Below are positions 9,010 to 18,095 of a stretch of 24,310 bases of DNA, piece after piece. Made by a program: the position numbers and the translations under genes. The notes below the pieces were generated by a model, which was not told where the DNA came from, ran no database searches, and worked only from the letters and a program-made list of their open reading frames with translations. The stretch's first letter is position 1, and the number at the start of each line of letters is the position of its first letter. The stretch covers positions 816,503 to 840,812 of the forward strand of contig MNCI01012686.1 in the NCBI GenBank assembly GCA_015680685.1, in the 5' to 3' direction. This DNA comes from Gnetum montanum (taxonomy: Eukaryota; Streptophyta; Gnetopsida; Gnetales; Gnetaceae).

Positions 9010-9155
9010 GAAATGAAGGGGTACAAATCCTCCAATCAAATACAAACTTAGGCTACCACACATGAACTAGGATTAGCAGGGAATGATGAAAAATTGAAGC
9101 TTTTAATACTAAAAATGACTAAGTGTAAAATCATATGAAAAATAATTATGGATTA
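9010..9155. other. Right flank of element A, nothing recognised
   Basis: AT-rich sequence leading into the tandem array. The first five bases, GAAAT, would be one half of the target-site duplication of element A. Confidence 0.5.
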
Positions 9156-9880
9156 TTAGAAAATAAATTAAGTTTATAATAGGCTCTAAATGATAAAAAA
9201 AAATTAAGTGTAAAATATGGATAAAGAGTATAAAATATTAAAATATTATAACTATAATATGAAAGGAAGGATCTAATTTCCCTCCCCAAATGATGGTGTT
9301 TTTATGTTGAAAAATGACTAAGTATAAAAAGGTTGAAAATTTGACTAAGTATATAATATGATGTAGGAGATAGAAAAAATTCTAAGTATAAAACTTATAT
9401 AAAAGGATATAAAATGTTGAAATACTAATGTTATTATGTAGAGAGAAGGATGTCAGATCCCTCCCCAAAAAATGAAATTTTTATATGGAAAAACAACTAA
9501 ATGTAAAATGTTGAAAATTTATCTTAGTATAGAAAGGTTGAAAATTTTTCTACGTATAGGATGTGATGTAGGAGATAGAAAAAATTATAAGTATAAGACT
9601 TATATAAAAGATATAAAATTTTGAAATATTAATGTTATTATGTAGAGAGAAGGATGTTATATCCCTTCTTAAAAAGTCAAATTTTTATGTGGAAAAATGA
9701 TTAAGTGTAAAATGTTGAAAATTTGACTAAGTATATAAAGGTTGAAAATTTGATTAAGTATAGAATGTGATGTAAAAGATAGAAAATATTCTAAGTGTAG
9801 AATGCAAGTAAATAAGAGTAGAATAATAAAAGTGAGATGCTTTGATATAGGGGAAAGGTTTCAAATCCTTTCTCAAATTC
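9156..9880. repeat. Tandem repeat, period about 204 bp, three to four diverged copies
   Basis: The block GATGTAGGAGATAGAAAA starts at 9360 and 9565, and a diverged copy (GATGTAAAAGATAGAAAA) at 9769, giving periods of 205 and 204. Each unit also carries an AGAAGGAT..TCCCTCCCC-like stretch (9267, 9446, 9648) and a TTGAAAATTTGACTAAGTAT stretch. A weaker copy precedes 9360. The units are AT-rich with no open frame. They look like a small minisatellite or satellite-like array in the host sequence. Confidence 0.8.
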
Positions 9881-10437
9881 ACCTCCTATGGAGGGCCAAA
9901 CTACAAATGATGGAAGAAAACTTAAATGTGATAGAATTGATAAAAGAAGATTAGATCTTGAATAAAATATAGATTTGAAGGATGGAATTGAACCTTTAGA
10001 GGGTTAGGTAATGGATAGAGAAGCCATAGGCGTGGTCTAGAGTCAACTTCGGGCCAAAATGAGGTTATTTCAGCTATGGTTCTTGTCACTAATGCTAGAG
10101 TTAAAAAAATTCTAACTTTAGACAGTGCTACAGAAGCCTAAAAATTCTATCTCTGAAAGTGATGTTGAAGGTGTGGAAGGTAGCCAAGGAGCATGCAAGT
10201 GCTATGATGATGACAAGTGATCATGCTCTTGATCTTTCAAAATTTGACGAATGCTCTCACATCTCAAAAGATCTAACCTAAAACTTGTGTTTTAAGCTTG
10301 TATTTATAGGTCTATAATTGTCAAATTTAACTTAGGGTTGCTAAAATTGAACGTAGAGTTAAGTGTAACTTATCACCAAGTTCAAAAATAACAAGTTTAG
10401 TCTTTGGATTTAGTGTAGATGGTAACTTATGAATATG
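9881..10437. other. Intergenic; isolated minus-strand TATA-like site, otherwise nothing recognised
   Basis: No coding frame. On the minus strand near 10293-10307 the sequence reads GACCTATAAATACAAGC, a good TATA match that could belong to a decayed LTR promoter, but I find no second LTR copy to support that. Confidence 0.35.
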
Positions 10438-10490
10438 ATGTTGATATTGACATTGACATTGACACTGACGTTGATGCAGCATCAATATCA
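10438..10490. repeat. Hexanucleotide TTGACA-type repeat with a small palindrome
   Basis: A run of degenerate TTGAYA units (ATTGACATTGACATTGACAC) is followed by a 7-base inverted repeat, TTGATGC/GCATCAA around one A (10471-10485). It sits at the start of the first long-period repeat unit. Confidence 0.6.
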
Positions 10491-11188
10491 GTTCCTAGAG
10501 TTAGAAAACAATTTCACAAATTTTCTGGCCAAAAATTCTAACTTTGGAAATGCCAGAATTAACCCTAAAATATGTTAAAATGGTAATTTTGAATCACTAA
10601 GAGACTCGTAGACTAGTGGAAATATATGAACCTAGTGTATTGGACGATTCAAAGAAGTTGAGATGAGTTCTGATCTTGTCAGTGTTCCATACTTAGCCAG
10701 AAATTCTAATTTTTCAAGTTTCCAAAAACTTGCCAAACATGAAAACTATGGAAACCTGGAGCACCAAAATTGCAGTTGATGAGTTATCTTGGCCTTGGGG
10801 ATCCATTACACACATCAAAACATACTTTTAGTGAGATTCGGGAGTCTTAGAGATGGTGATACTAGCACTAACTCTAACACAGCTTCTACATGAGTTCTTA
10901 AAGTTACAAAAAATTTTGTTAAATTTTTTGGTAGAAAATTCTAACTTTGGAAAAGATAAAATTAACCCTGAAATGGGACAAGATGATAATTTTGAAGCAC
11001 TAAAAGATCCATAGACTAGTGGAAAGCTATGAATTTGGTGTATAGGATAATTCGAAGATGCTGAGATGAGTTTTGATTTACTAGTGTTCCATACTTAGCC
11101 AAAACATGCTAATTTTTCAAGTTTCAGAAAACATGCAAAAAGTGAAAATTTTGGAAGTATAAAGCACTAAAATTTCTAAAGCCTGAAA
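10491..11188. repeat. Long-period (~403 bp) repeat, left part, interrupted by element B
   Basis: The block beginning GTTCCTAGAGTTAGAAAA (10491) recurs, diverged, at 10894 (GTTCTTAAAGTTACAAAA). Both are followed by matching stretches: TTCTAACTTTGGAAA, ATTAACCCT, GACTAGTGGAAA, GTTCCATACTTAGCC and GCTAATTTTTCAAG-like sequence. The second unit is cut by element B at 11189 and its continuation is found at 15921. There is no open frame, and the function is unknown. Confidence 0.75.
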
Positions 11189-11384
11189 TGGGACATCAAA
11201 TAGGCCAAAGTATCATCTCTCCATTGATGGGATCTTTCCCTCAAGTGTTGGCATGTTTGGAAGTGTTTTGGGATCATTTTGATGACTTTAGGGTGTTTTG
11301 GGGGCTATGGGGACTTGTTTGGAGGTGTCCAGAGGTTCCAGGCCTCAAAATAAGAATCTTTAACTTTGACCCTTGTAGGAAAGA

Positions 11385-11520
11385 CATCTTCACTACATAT
11401 TAGATGTCTTTTTCACCTTAAAGATGTCTTCTCTAATAACATCTACACTCAAGAGAGACGTCCCCTGTTTCCCCAAGACGTCTTCTCTGATAACCTTTGC
11501 ACTTGGGAAAGATGTCTCCT
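11385..11520 (+). promoter_or_regulatory. AGACGTCT-type palindromic motif array in U3 of element B 5' LTR
   Basis: Variants of the palindrome AGACGTCT recur: GACATCTTC (about 11385), AGATGTCTT (two copies, about 11403 and 11423), GACGTCCCC (11459), AGACGTCTTC (11476) and AGATGTCTCC (11510). Most differences are C/T or G/A at the central CG. The core ACGT is the binding core of plant bZIP factors, so a response element is plausible but untested. The array is repeated at 15337-15490. Confidence 0.6.
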
Positions 11521-11588
11521 TTATATTTTAATGGACATTAACTTGAACAATAAATTGGAGGAAAGATGAAGAGACAGGGAGGGGGAGG

Positions 11589-11597
11589 TATAAATAG
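11589..11597 (+). promoter_or_regulatory. TATA box of element B 5' LTR
   Basis: TATAAATAG in the context GGGGGAGGTATAAATAGACC; the equivalent site in the 3' LTR is TATAAATA at 15593-15600. Confidence 0.75.
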
Positions 11598-11910
11598 ACC
11601 TCTTAGGCCTTCAACTTGAAAAAAAAAGAGTTTGTAGAGAGTCTATGGAGTTGTGAGAAGAGTAGAGAGAGATAGAGTCTTGGCAAGGTGCCTTGATCAT
11701 CATCCATGTAAGTGTGTGTTTTCTTTGATTGAGTGTGTGAGAGTTGGATTGAATCTCTTATCTTTCCTTGGGAAATTGTGCTTCCTTTAAACTATAATTT
11801 CTCCATTTGAATAAGAATAAAGCTTTCATTTTCTTTTCTTATTCAAATTTGCTATTATTCTGATATTAAGAGAGTTTGGATTGTGGAATCAATGGGAGCT
11901 CCTCATCAGA

Positions 11911-11924
11911 TTGGTATTAGAGTA
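11911..11924 (+). other. Primer-binding site of element B, initiator-Met tRNA type
   Basis: TTGGTATTAGAGTA begins two bases after the 5' LTR. The common plant site complementary to initiator tRNA-Met is TGGTATCAGAGCC; the differences include C to T. It fixes the orientation of the element as plus strand. Confidence 0.75.
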
Positions 11925-12268
11925 GCTTGGAATTGAAGTCAATTACATTCAAGTGGATAGTTCTCATCTCAATTACAAAGAATCAATCCAAATTCTCAAG
12001 CTTGGATGAATTCTCTCTTGCTACTTGTTCTACTCATCCTAGGGTTTTAAAATTTTCCTTTGATCCCTAAGTTTTTCATATCTTTCAAGAATTGGAAGAT
12101 AATTGTGGAGTTGGACACCCATTGGCTTGTAATAGCTAGGGTTTGAAGATCTTATGCTTATTTATCTTAAGATCTAAGAAATGTTTGTCTCATTCCTTAA
12201 GAAAGCTTGAAATTTTCATCTTTCCTTGTAGAATTTTATTAAAATTACCTTTTAGATCAATTTCCATC

Positions 12269-13406
12269 ATGCCTCCAAAGATGAAGATAGTTCAAGCTTT
12301 GTCGAGAGACATGGATGATATGAGAAATGATCTCAAGCTTATTGCTGAGAAAATTGAAAAAATTGGAGAGAATAAAGGACCTATTTCTTCACCAAAAGAA
12401 TCCAAGCAAGGGTACAAGTCATGCAATTGTTCACTAAGGCATTCTTCAAGACATTCCTCAATGCCATTCCTTGAAGATGATATTCCTTTTGAAGATATAT
12501 ACTTTGGAGAAGGAGAAGCTCTAGATGATGTTTTTCTTCATGCTCCTAGTACTAAAAATAAGTCTCAAGTCTTTAATATTCCTAGGATAAGAAAAAAGGA
12601 ACTTCCTTCTAAGCCTCAAAGGAATAAAGGTGAAGGAATTGAAGTCACTCTTACAAAAGCTTTTATACATGCTTCAAAGATGCCTCATGTTGAAGTGAAA
12701 TCCTTCAATGACATGGATGAAATTGAAGCTTTTATCTCTTGGTTGAAAATGATTAACAAGTACTTTGAACTTGATGATGTAAAAAATCATCAAAAGGTGT
12801 CTTTTGTTGAAACAAAATTGGAAGGCATAACACTTGTATGGTGGGAAAAGAAAAGTCATTCTTACAAGGTGAAAAATGGTACTCTTATCAAGGATTGGTC
12901 TTTAATGTAGTTCATGCTCAAGCCAAAATTTAAGAAGAATCATCATAAAAAAGAGGGCATCCAAAATTGAAGTACCTAAGGCAAGGTGATAAGAGTGTGA
13001 AGGAAGGCTTTCTAGCTTGCAAAAGTTCATTGGGATGATTATGAACAAGCACCTAAATTTCAAGGAGGACTGATAAGGGAGTACCAACAAGAGCTAACCT
13101 TTTATGAGCCCTAAATATTGGATGAGGCTTTTGAATTAGCTCTTAAGGTTAAAAAGAAATTTCAAGGCTACACTAGAGGTTCTAAAATCTTCTACGGGCA
13201 AGGACACTAAAGCTTTTGAAAGCTAGAAAGAAGCCAAGGAGAATGGAAATGATAGGGAAGACACCAATGAGAAGCAAGAGAAGATCAAGGAGGGCCAAGA
13301 TTCCAAGAAGGACTACTCCAAGAAAGGAAAAGGTCAAGGAAATGGTTATGCCTCCAATCTTGAATGCTTCAACTATGGGGAAAAGTGACACAGATAATGG
13401 GAATGT
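12269..13406 (+). pseudogene. gag: Element B gag, with stops and frameshifts, ending in a CCHC zinc knuckle
   Basis: The start at 12269 (MPPKMKIVQALSRDMDD) is preferred over an in-frame Met at 12143, because gag proteins of this group start this way and 12143-12268 reads as leader. The first 213 residues stay open to a TAG at 12908: a coiled-coil-like N-terminus (MRNDLKLIAEKIEKIGE), then the gag core FNDMDEIEAFISWLKMINKYF ... FVETKLEGITLVWWEKK. The core continues in other frames with KYLRQGDKSVKE (about 12970) and RANLL/ILDEAFELALKVKKKF (about 13115-13160), blocks known from plant Ty3 gag. The knuckle at 13365-13406 reads C-F-N-Y ... H ... C; its second Cys is Tyr and two stops lie inside. 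The particle protein is therefore lost. Confidence 0.82.
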
Positions 13407-13469
13407 AATAAGCCAAAAGTTCCCAAGAGAAAGGAACTCAAAATTTGATAAAAGGCAGAATCATTCAAT

Positions 13470-14770
13470 GAAGGTAGAACTTTTGTGATTGAAGATGCAA
13501 CAGAAATTAATTCTTACATTTTTATAAAAAATGTAAATGTTAATCAAGGAAATGAGGGAGAAGAAAGATATGATGAAGTAGAGATTAGTTAGAAAATGAG
13601 TTTTCAAGTATCTCTTATTGACAAAAGGAGTGCTCAATACTCCAAGGTTTCAAGGAAGGAAACCAAGAGCTTCATCAAAGGGACCAAAAGATATTCAAAG
13701 TCCAAGATGATGTATGCTACTAATCAAGGAGAGTTTTTACCTCATGGGTCATGGGAGGTAAAGGATCCAAGCCAAATGACTGGTCAAGATAAAGGGATTT
13801 CTCCAATAAGGGCCAAGAGCATTACTACAAGGTATGAAACTCATACCTTTTGCAATTGTTCTATACCTTGTGGCAAGGAAAATGAGATTCTAAGCCAAGT
13901 TGAGGCAATCTCATGGGAGATAGAGAAGTCTTCTAGCCAAGGTATGTGGAAGAATGATTGATCTAATGATGTTTTTGATGAAAATGATGTTAAAGCCATG
14001 CAGGAAATTTTACCTTTTGAGTTGGTACCTCCAAAATGGGATGAAGAGCTTGTTGATGATTCCTTTGAAGAGGAGAAGCCATTGGAATTGGGAACTCCTA
14101 TTTGGGATTTTGAAACTTTAAGCTTTGGGAGATTAGACAACCATATGTTGAAGATCAAGTTGAGCCAAAGATGGATGGATGAAGCCATGAAGAGGTAAGT
14201 AAGTGTTAGCTTTACCTTGTTGATGTTAGTAATGTCTCTCATGTTGAAGCTAGTGTGATGGATGCTAGTTTTTCACTTTAGATTGGTAGTGGTTTGTTCA
14301 ATGGTAAGGATGTCCATCATGATTATTGTAGTGATTATGATAATGTTGTGAGTCCTATTTTTTTTGATACAAACAATGTGATTTTTGATGTCATTACTAC
14401 TAAAACCAAAGCTAGTGATGGTAACGGATTTGATTTTGTATGGGATAATGATGGATATGGTGGTAGCCATAGTAGAAAGGTCATTATTGAAGTTGGTAAA
14501 GACATTGATAATGATATGATTTGCTAGAAATTGGAGATGTTTTCTATGGATTATGATAAGGATGAATTTTTCAAAGATGCTGATGACCTTGATTATCTTG
14601 GCTATGAAATGGATGAGTAGCATGAAGACAATCTACATTGTGATGATGATGATGAAGGGAAGCTAAGTGGCAGTCTTCCAAACACCAAGAAGAAGAAATT
14701 GAAGAAGAGGAAAAAGGATGGAAGAAGGGAAATTAGTTTGAGGAGACCTAATCCTTTTGAATTTCCTTAA
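13470..14770 (+). pseudogene. Element B second ORF: acidic protein of unknown function with a basic C-terminus
   Basis: After the knuckle the plus strand stays readable through frame changes: 13490-13960 (MSFQVSLIDKRSAQYSKVS ... SQVEAISWEIEKSS), 13998-14198 (EILPFELVPPKWDEELVDD) and 14222-14770 (Asp-rich, such as DKDEFFKDADDLDYLGYEM), closing with a Lys/Arg block KKKKLKKRKKDGRRE and NPFEFP before a stop near 14770. I see no D-S/T-G protease motif, no RT and no zinc finger. The basic block could act in nuclear import or nucleic acid binding, which is inference only. It might be element-specific or acquired sequence. Confidence 0.45.
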
Positions 14771-15124
14771 TCTTCTTTTGTTGTAGGTCATGGAAGAAAC
14801 ACATGGGATTTGGTGCTCTCCAAATGGAAGCATGGTGAAGCCTTAGAGGGCAAATATCATATTCACTCTTCTTTCATGAATTTCTCCACTGTGATGTAAG
14901 CACAAAATTGTGTTGGTATGTATCTATGTTTATGTATGTCATGCAAAAATTATGTTATGTGTCTATGTTTGTGAAATAACTTTTGGATAGTAAAGATAAA
15001 ATGTTGTGAGCTCTAACCAATCCATGTGTGTTATGCTTTGATTTGTTTGTGAAGTGTGGCCTATGTAAGGGGGCAACAACTATCCAAAGTGTAAACATCT
15101 TGTGTGGAAATCAAGATTCTTATA
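14771..15124 (+). other. Element B 3' untranslated part, nothing recognised
   Basis: Between the last readable codons and the purine tract there is T/G-rich sequence with repeated TATGTTTATGT-like words (14925-14970). I see no feature in it. Confidence 0.4.
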
Positions 15125-15137
15125 AAGGAGGAGGGTG
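15125..15137 (+). other. Polypurine tract of element B
   Basis: AAGGAGGAGGGTG lies four bases before the TG that opens the 3' LTR, the expected place for the plus-strand primer. Confidence 0.8.
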
Positions 15138-15336
15138 CTAATGTGGACATCAAACATGCCAAAGTAACATCTCTCCATTGATGGAATCTTTCCCTAGAGT
15201 TTTTTCATGTTTTTGAGTGTTTTTGGGTCATTTTGATGACTTTAGGGTGTTTCAGGGGTTATGGAGACTTGTTTGTAGGTGTCTGGAGGTTCTAGGCCTC
15301 AAAACAAGCATCTTTAACTTTGACCTTGATAGGAAA

Positions 15337-15490
15337 GACGTCTTCATTAATAATTAGATGTTTTCTACACCTCAAAGACACCTTCTCTAATAACTTATAC
15401 ACTTAGGAGAGACGTCTCCTATTTCCCCAAGATGTCTTCTTTGATAACCTTTGCACTCGGGAAAGATGTCTCTTGTTTCTTGGAGATATC
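15337..15490 (+). promoter_or_regulatory. AGACGTCT-type motif array in U3 of element B 3' LTR
   Basis: The same series as in the 5' LTR: AGACGTCTTC (15337), AGATGTTTTC, AGACACCTTC, GACGTCTCC (about 15410), AGATGTCTTC (about 15430), AGATGTCTC (about 15464) and GATATCTCC (about 15483). Motifs are 20 to 50 bases apart, upstream of the TATA box at 15593. Confidence 0.6.
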
Positions 15491-15549
15491 TCCTTTAGAT
15501 TTTAGTGGACATTAACTTGAATGATCAATTGGAGGGAAGATGAAGAGAT

Positions 15550-15586
15550 GGGAAGGGGAGAGGGGAGGAGGAGATGGGAGGGAGGG
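15550..15586 (+). repeat. G-rich purine tract before the TATA box of the 3' LTR
   Basis: Six runs of three or four Gs (starting at 15550, 15555, 15562, 15576, 15580, 15584) within 37 bases, with only A and one T between them. The 5' LTR has a much shorter version (near 11578-11587). It could form a G-quadruplex if one 10-base loop is allowed. Confidence 0.5.
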
Positions 15587-15592
15587 TAAAGG

Positions 15593-15600
15593 TATAAATA
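15593..15600 (+). promoter_or_regulatory. TATA box of element B 3' LTR
   Basis: TATAAATA preceded by a long G/A tract. It is conserved with 11589-11597. Confidence 0.7.
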
Positions 15601-15920
15601 AACCTCTTGGGCCTTCAATTTGAAAATGAAAAAGAGAGAGAGTTTTAAGAGAATCTAGGGAGTTGGAAGAAGAGTAGAGAGAGATAGAGGCTTGGCAAGG
15701 TGTACTAATCACCATCCATGTGAGTGTGTGTTTTCTTTGATTGAGTGTGTAAGAGTTGGATTGAATCTCTTGTTTGTACTTGTGAATTTTTCCTTCCTTT
15801 TAGCTATAATTTCTTCATTTGAGCAAGAATAAAGCTTTCATTTTCTTTTCTTGTTCAAATTTGCTGTTGTTGTGACATTGAGAGAGCTTGGATTGTGGAA
15901 TCCATTGGAGCTCCTCATCA

Positions 15921-17095
15921 GTTGTCTTAGCCTTGGGAGCCCATGGTGCATGTTAAAAAATGGTTTTGGTGAGATTTGGAAGTCTCAAAAATGGTGATAA
16001 TAGTGTTGATGCTAATGTAATGTTAGCGTCAGTTCCTAGAGTTCGAAATTTTTTTGGCAATTTTCAAGATTTTTTCAAAGTTATAGCTATTAATGTCAAA
16101 AAAAGTGGGATATGATCCTGAAGGGTCCCGAGAGGCCTTCAAAGGTCAAAAATATATCTTGTAAGGTTGTTTTTGGAGCATTTTGTGCCATAATGTCAAA
16201 GAAAATGTAATTTGACATCCATCACCTCTAATACTTGGAAAAATTTTGACCTTAGGGTCTAGGGGTCAAACTACCAAATTTGCCTAATTCAAACTTTGTG
16301 ATGTCAAGGGAGCTTAGGATTTACAATTTTTGGTCCTACATGATGCAAAATATACAATGGCTTCAACACTTAAAAAATTTTGGTTCTAGAGCTTATTGCA
16401 GATTATGAAAAATTAACTCCATAAGTTGGATTATGAACTGAGATGGTTCCTGATGGCCCCTAGGAGCTAAGAATGTGTCTAGTAATGACACATTTGAGGG
16501 ATTTGATGCTGAAATCCTCATGGAAGAAGGTTGAAACCATACTTAGTTTCATTTCAAAGTGAAACAAAAAAGTGGATACAACACTTGGATCTAAGAATCC
16601 ATAGCACATATCAGAATATAGTTTTGATAGGATTCAAAGGTCTTAATGATGATGATCTTGGTCTTAACATTGATGTAAATTATAGCATCTACAATGCTTA
16701 ATTAAAATTTTTGAACTTTTTCTAGAATTTTCCTAAGTTATCGAATTTGAAGATGAAAAGTTGGGATATGATCTCAAATGATTCCTAGAGGCCTTCAAAG
16801 GTTATATATATGTCTTAAAAGGTTATTTTTGAGGCATTTTATCTTTTGATATCAAAGGAAGCTTAATTCAAATTTTGCGACACCTCTAATACTTAGAAAA
16901 ATTTTGATTTTAATTTTTTTCTAAGGTCATTGAAAATTGAGTTCATAAGCTAGATTATGAACTTCAATGATCTCTAGGAGTTGGGACTACACCTTGTAAT
17001 CATGTATTTGGGGAGCTTGGTGCCCAAAACCTCATGGAACAATGTCAAAACCACACTTTTTCCTAATTCGAATTGAAGTAGAAAAGTAAATACAA
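15921..17095. repeat. Long-period repeat, right part, two longer units (~660 and >500 bp)
   Basis: Directly after element B, GTTGTCTTAGCCTTGGGAGCC matches GTTATCTTGGCCTTGGGGATC at 10783, so the interrupted unit resumes. The following stretch, GTGAGATTTGGAAGTCTCAAA, matches 10836 and, diverged, 16625. New matching blocks then recur about 657 bases apart: GGGATATGATC (16109 and 16765), GAGGCCTTCAAAGGT (16129 and 16788), CACCTCTAATACTT (16223 and about 16881) and GATTATGAACT (about 16429 and 16954). There is no open frame. The units share a head with those at 10491-11188 but have an extra tail. Confidence 0.72.
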
Positions 17096-17112
17096 TCGCC
17101 CTTAATGAATAT

Positions 17113-17154
17113 TGTAGGTTACATGATACTAGGTAACATTTAGAGAATAATTGC
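17113..17154 (+). pseudogene. Element C gag zinc-finger remnant
   Basis: The frame reads C-R-L-H-D-T-R-stop-H-L-E-N-N-C followed by PQFQDLYWDLMQ. The spacing C-x2-H-x4-H-x4-C and the following hydrophobic/Gln/Asp stretch resemble the end of gag in Tat-type elements (C-x2-H...GH-x4-C, then a helix with I-Q-x-L-I-D). The TAG/TAA stop inside marks it as dead. The continuation (LEVPHKIKNELVASFEQIM) has no recognised domain. Confidence 0.45.
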
Positions 17155-17465
17155 CCTCAATTCCAAGATTTATATTGGGACCTAATGCAAGAGTTACAAA
17201 ATAAATAAAAATAAAATGCCTGACTAATGACTCTAGAAGTTCCTCATAAAATAAAAAATGAACTAGTGGCATCTTTTGAGCAAATTATGATTAATCAACC
17301 TATCCCAAAAAATGCACAATTTAGAAAAGTTAGAGACATTATGAATAGGACTAGTAAGCCAAAAGAAAACACATATATTTCTTCTAGATAGAAAAACCAA
17401 GGTAATCAAATGGCTATATCTCAATATCAAACATAACTAGAACTCCTTTACAAAATCAGTCATTC

Positions 17466-17484
17466 AAAAAAAAAAAAAAAAAAA
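17466..17484 (+). repeat. Run of 19 A residues
   Basis: An uninterrupted A tract inside the element C remnant. I see no target duplication around it that would show a retroposed insert. Confidence 0.8.
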
Positions 17485-17630
17485 CAAAAATCAACTTGAG
17501 CCTAGGTGTGAAACAAGAATGTATGATCTCATTGGGGATTTTTTAAAAAAATTAAAGCTAAAATATCCACATGCAAACTTTTACAATTAAAGGAAGTAAA
17601 AGAAGCTATACATAGATTGGTTAGCAAAAA

Positions 17631-18095
17631 TAAAGATAAAAGTAAGATTTCCATGCATGAAAAACAAGTTCATCTTGTAGAGGAAGTGAGAATCCTTAAA
17701 ACTTCCACTCTTATATTCTATACCAAGAAAGACCAGTCACCTTTCTTAACCATCCTTGTAATATATGAAAAAAATGTTCATAATTTAAAGATAAAAGTAA
17801 GATTTCCATGCCTGAAAAACAAGTTCATCTTGTAGATGGAGCTAGAATCCTTAAAACTTCCACTCTTATATTCTATACCAAGAAAGACCAATCACCTTTC
17901 TTAACCATCCTTGTAATATATGAAAAAAATGTTCATAATTTAAAGATAAAAGTAAGATTTCCATGCCTGAAAAACAAGTTCATCTTGTAGATGGAGCTAG
18001 AATCCTTAAAACTTCCACTCTTATATTCTATACCAAGGAAGACCAATCACCTTTCTCAACCATCCTTGTAATATATGAAAAAAATGTTCATAATT
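17631..18095 (+). repeat. Exact-period triplication, 3 x 155 bp, inside element C
   Basis: Units start at 17631, 17786 and 17941 (TAAAGATAAAAGTAAGATTT) and the third ends at 18095. Units two and three are almost identical; unit one differs at a few positions (CATGCATG for CATGCCTG, GAGGAAGTG for GATGGAGCT). Since 155 is not a multiple of three, the reading frame changes at each junction. The encoded piece (PFLTILVIYEKNVHN) is the strand just before the protease active site, so only the last copy is joined to the rest of the domain. Confidence 0.92.

Larger units (their letters stand above)
11189..11908 (+). repeat. Element B 5' LTR, 720 bp
   Basis: It starts TGGGACATCAAATAGGCC and ends GGAGCTCCTCATCA, matching the other LTR over its whole length with many substitutions. 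It contains an AGACGTCT-like motif series in U3, a TATA box at 11589, and AATAAA at 11816-11821 near the R/U5 end. A primer-binding site follows it. Confidence 0.88.
11189..15920 (+). mobile_element. Element B: non-autonomous LTR retrotransposon with gag only (TR-GAG-like), 4.7 kb
   Basis: Two related LTRs (11189-11908 and 15142-15920) enclose 3.2 kb with a primer site after the first and a purine tract before the second. The interior encodes a gag with a CCHC knuckle and then an acidic protein of unknown type. I find no protease, RT, RNase H or integrase motif in any plus-strand frame, so it must have relied on another element's enzymes. Plant elements with LTRs and only gag are known as TR-GAG. 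The LTRs differ more than those of element A, so it is older. I cannot find matching 5-base target duplications: the flanks read TGAAA (11184-11188) and GTTGT (15921-15925). Confidence 0.85.
15142..15920 (+). repeat. Element B 3' LTR, 779 bp
   Basis: It starts TGTGGACATCAAACATGCC after a purine tract and ends GGAGCTCCTCATCA. It is longer than the 5' LTR, partly because of an expanded G-rich purine stretch just before the TATA box (15550-15586) and one extra motif, GATATCTCC, near 15483. AATAAA is at 15828-15833. Confidence 0.88.

Noticed and set aside
10293-10307. Minus-strand TATA box as the promoter of a further LTR
   Set aside because: No second LTR copy, primer site or purine tract supports an element here. 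It is kept only as a remark.
11188-11403. 71-codon plus-strand open frame with Trp/Phe-rich product
   Set aside because: It lies wholly in the U3 of the element B 5' LTR and the equivalent region of the 3' LTR is not open, so it is not coding.
14273-14623. 116-codon minus-strand Ile-rich open frame
   Set aside because: It is the reverse of the Asp-rich plus-strand frame: GAT codons read backwards give ATC for Ile. The plus strand is the better coding candidate.
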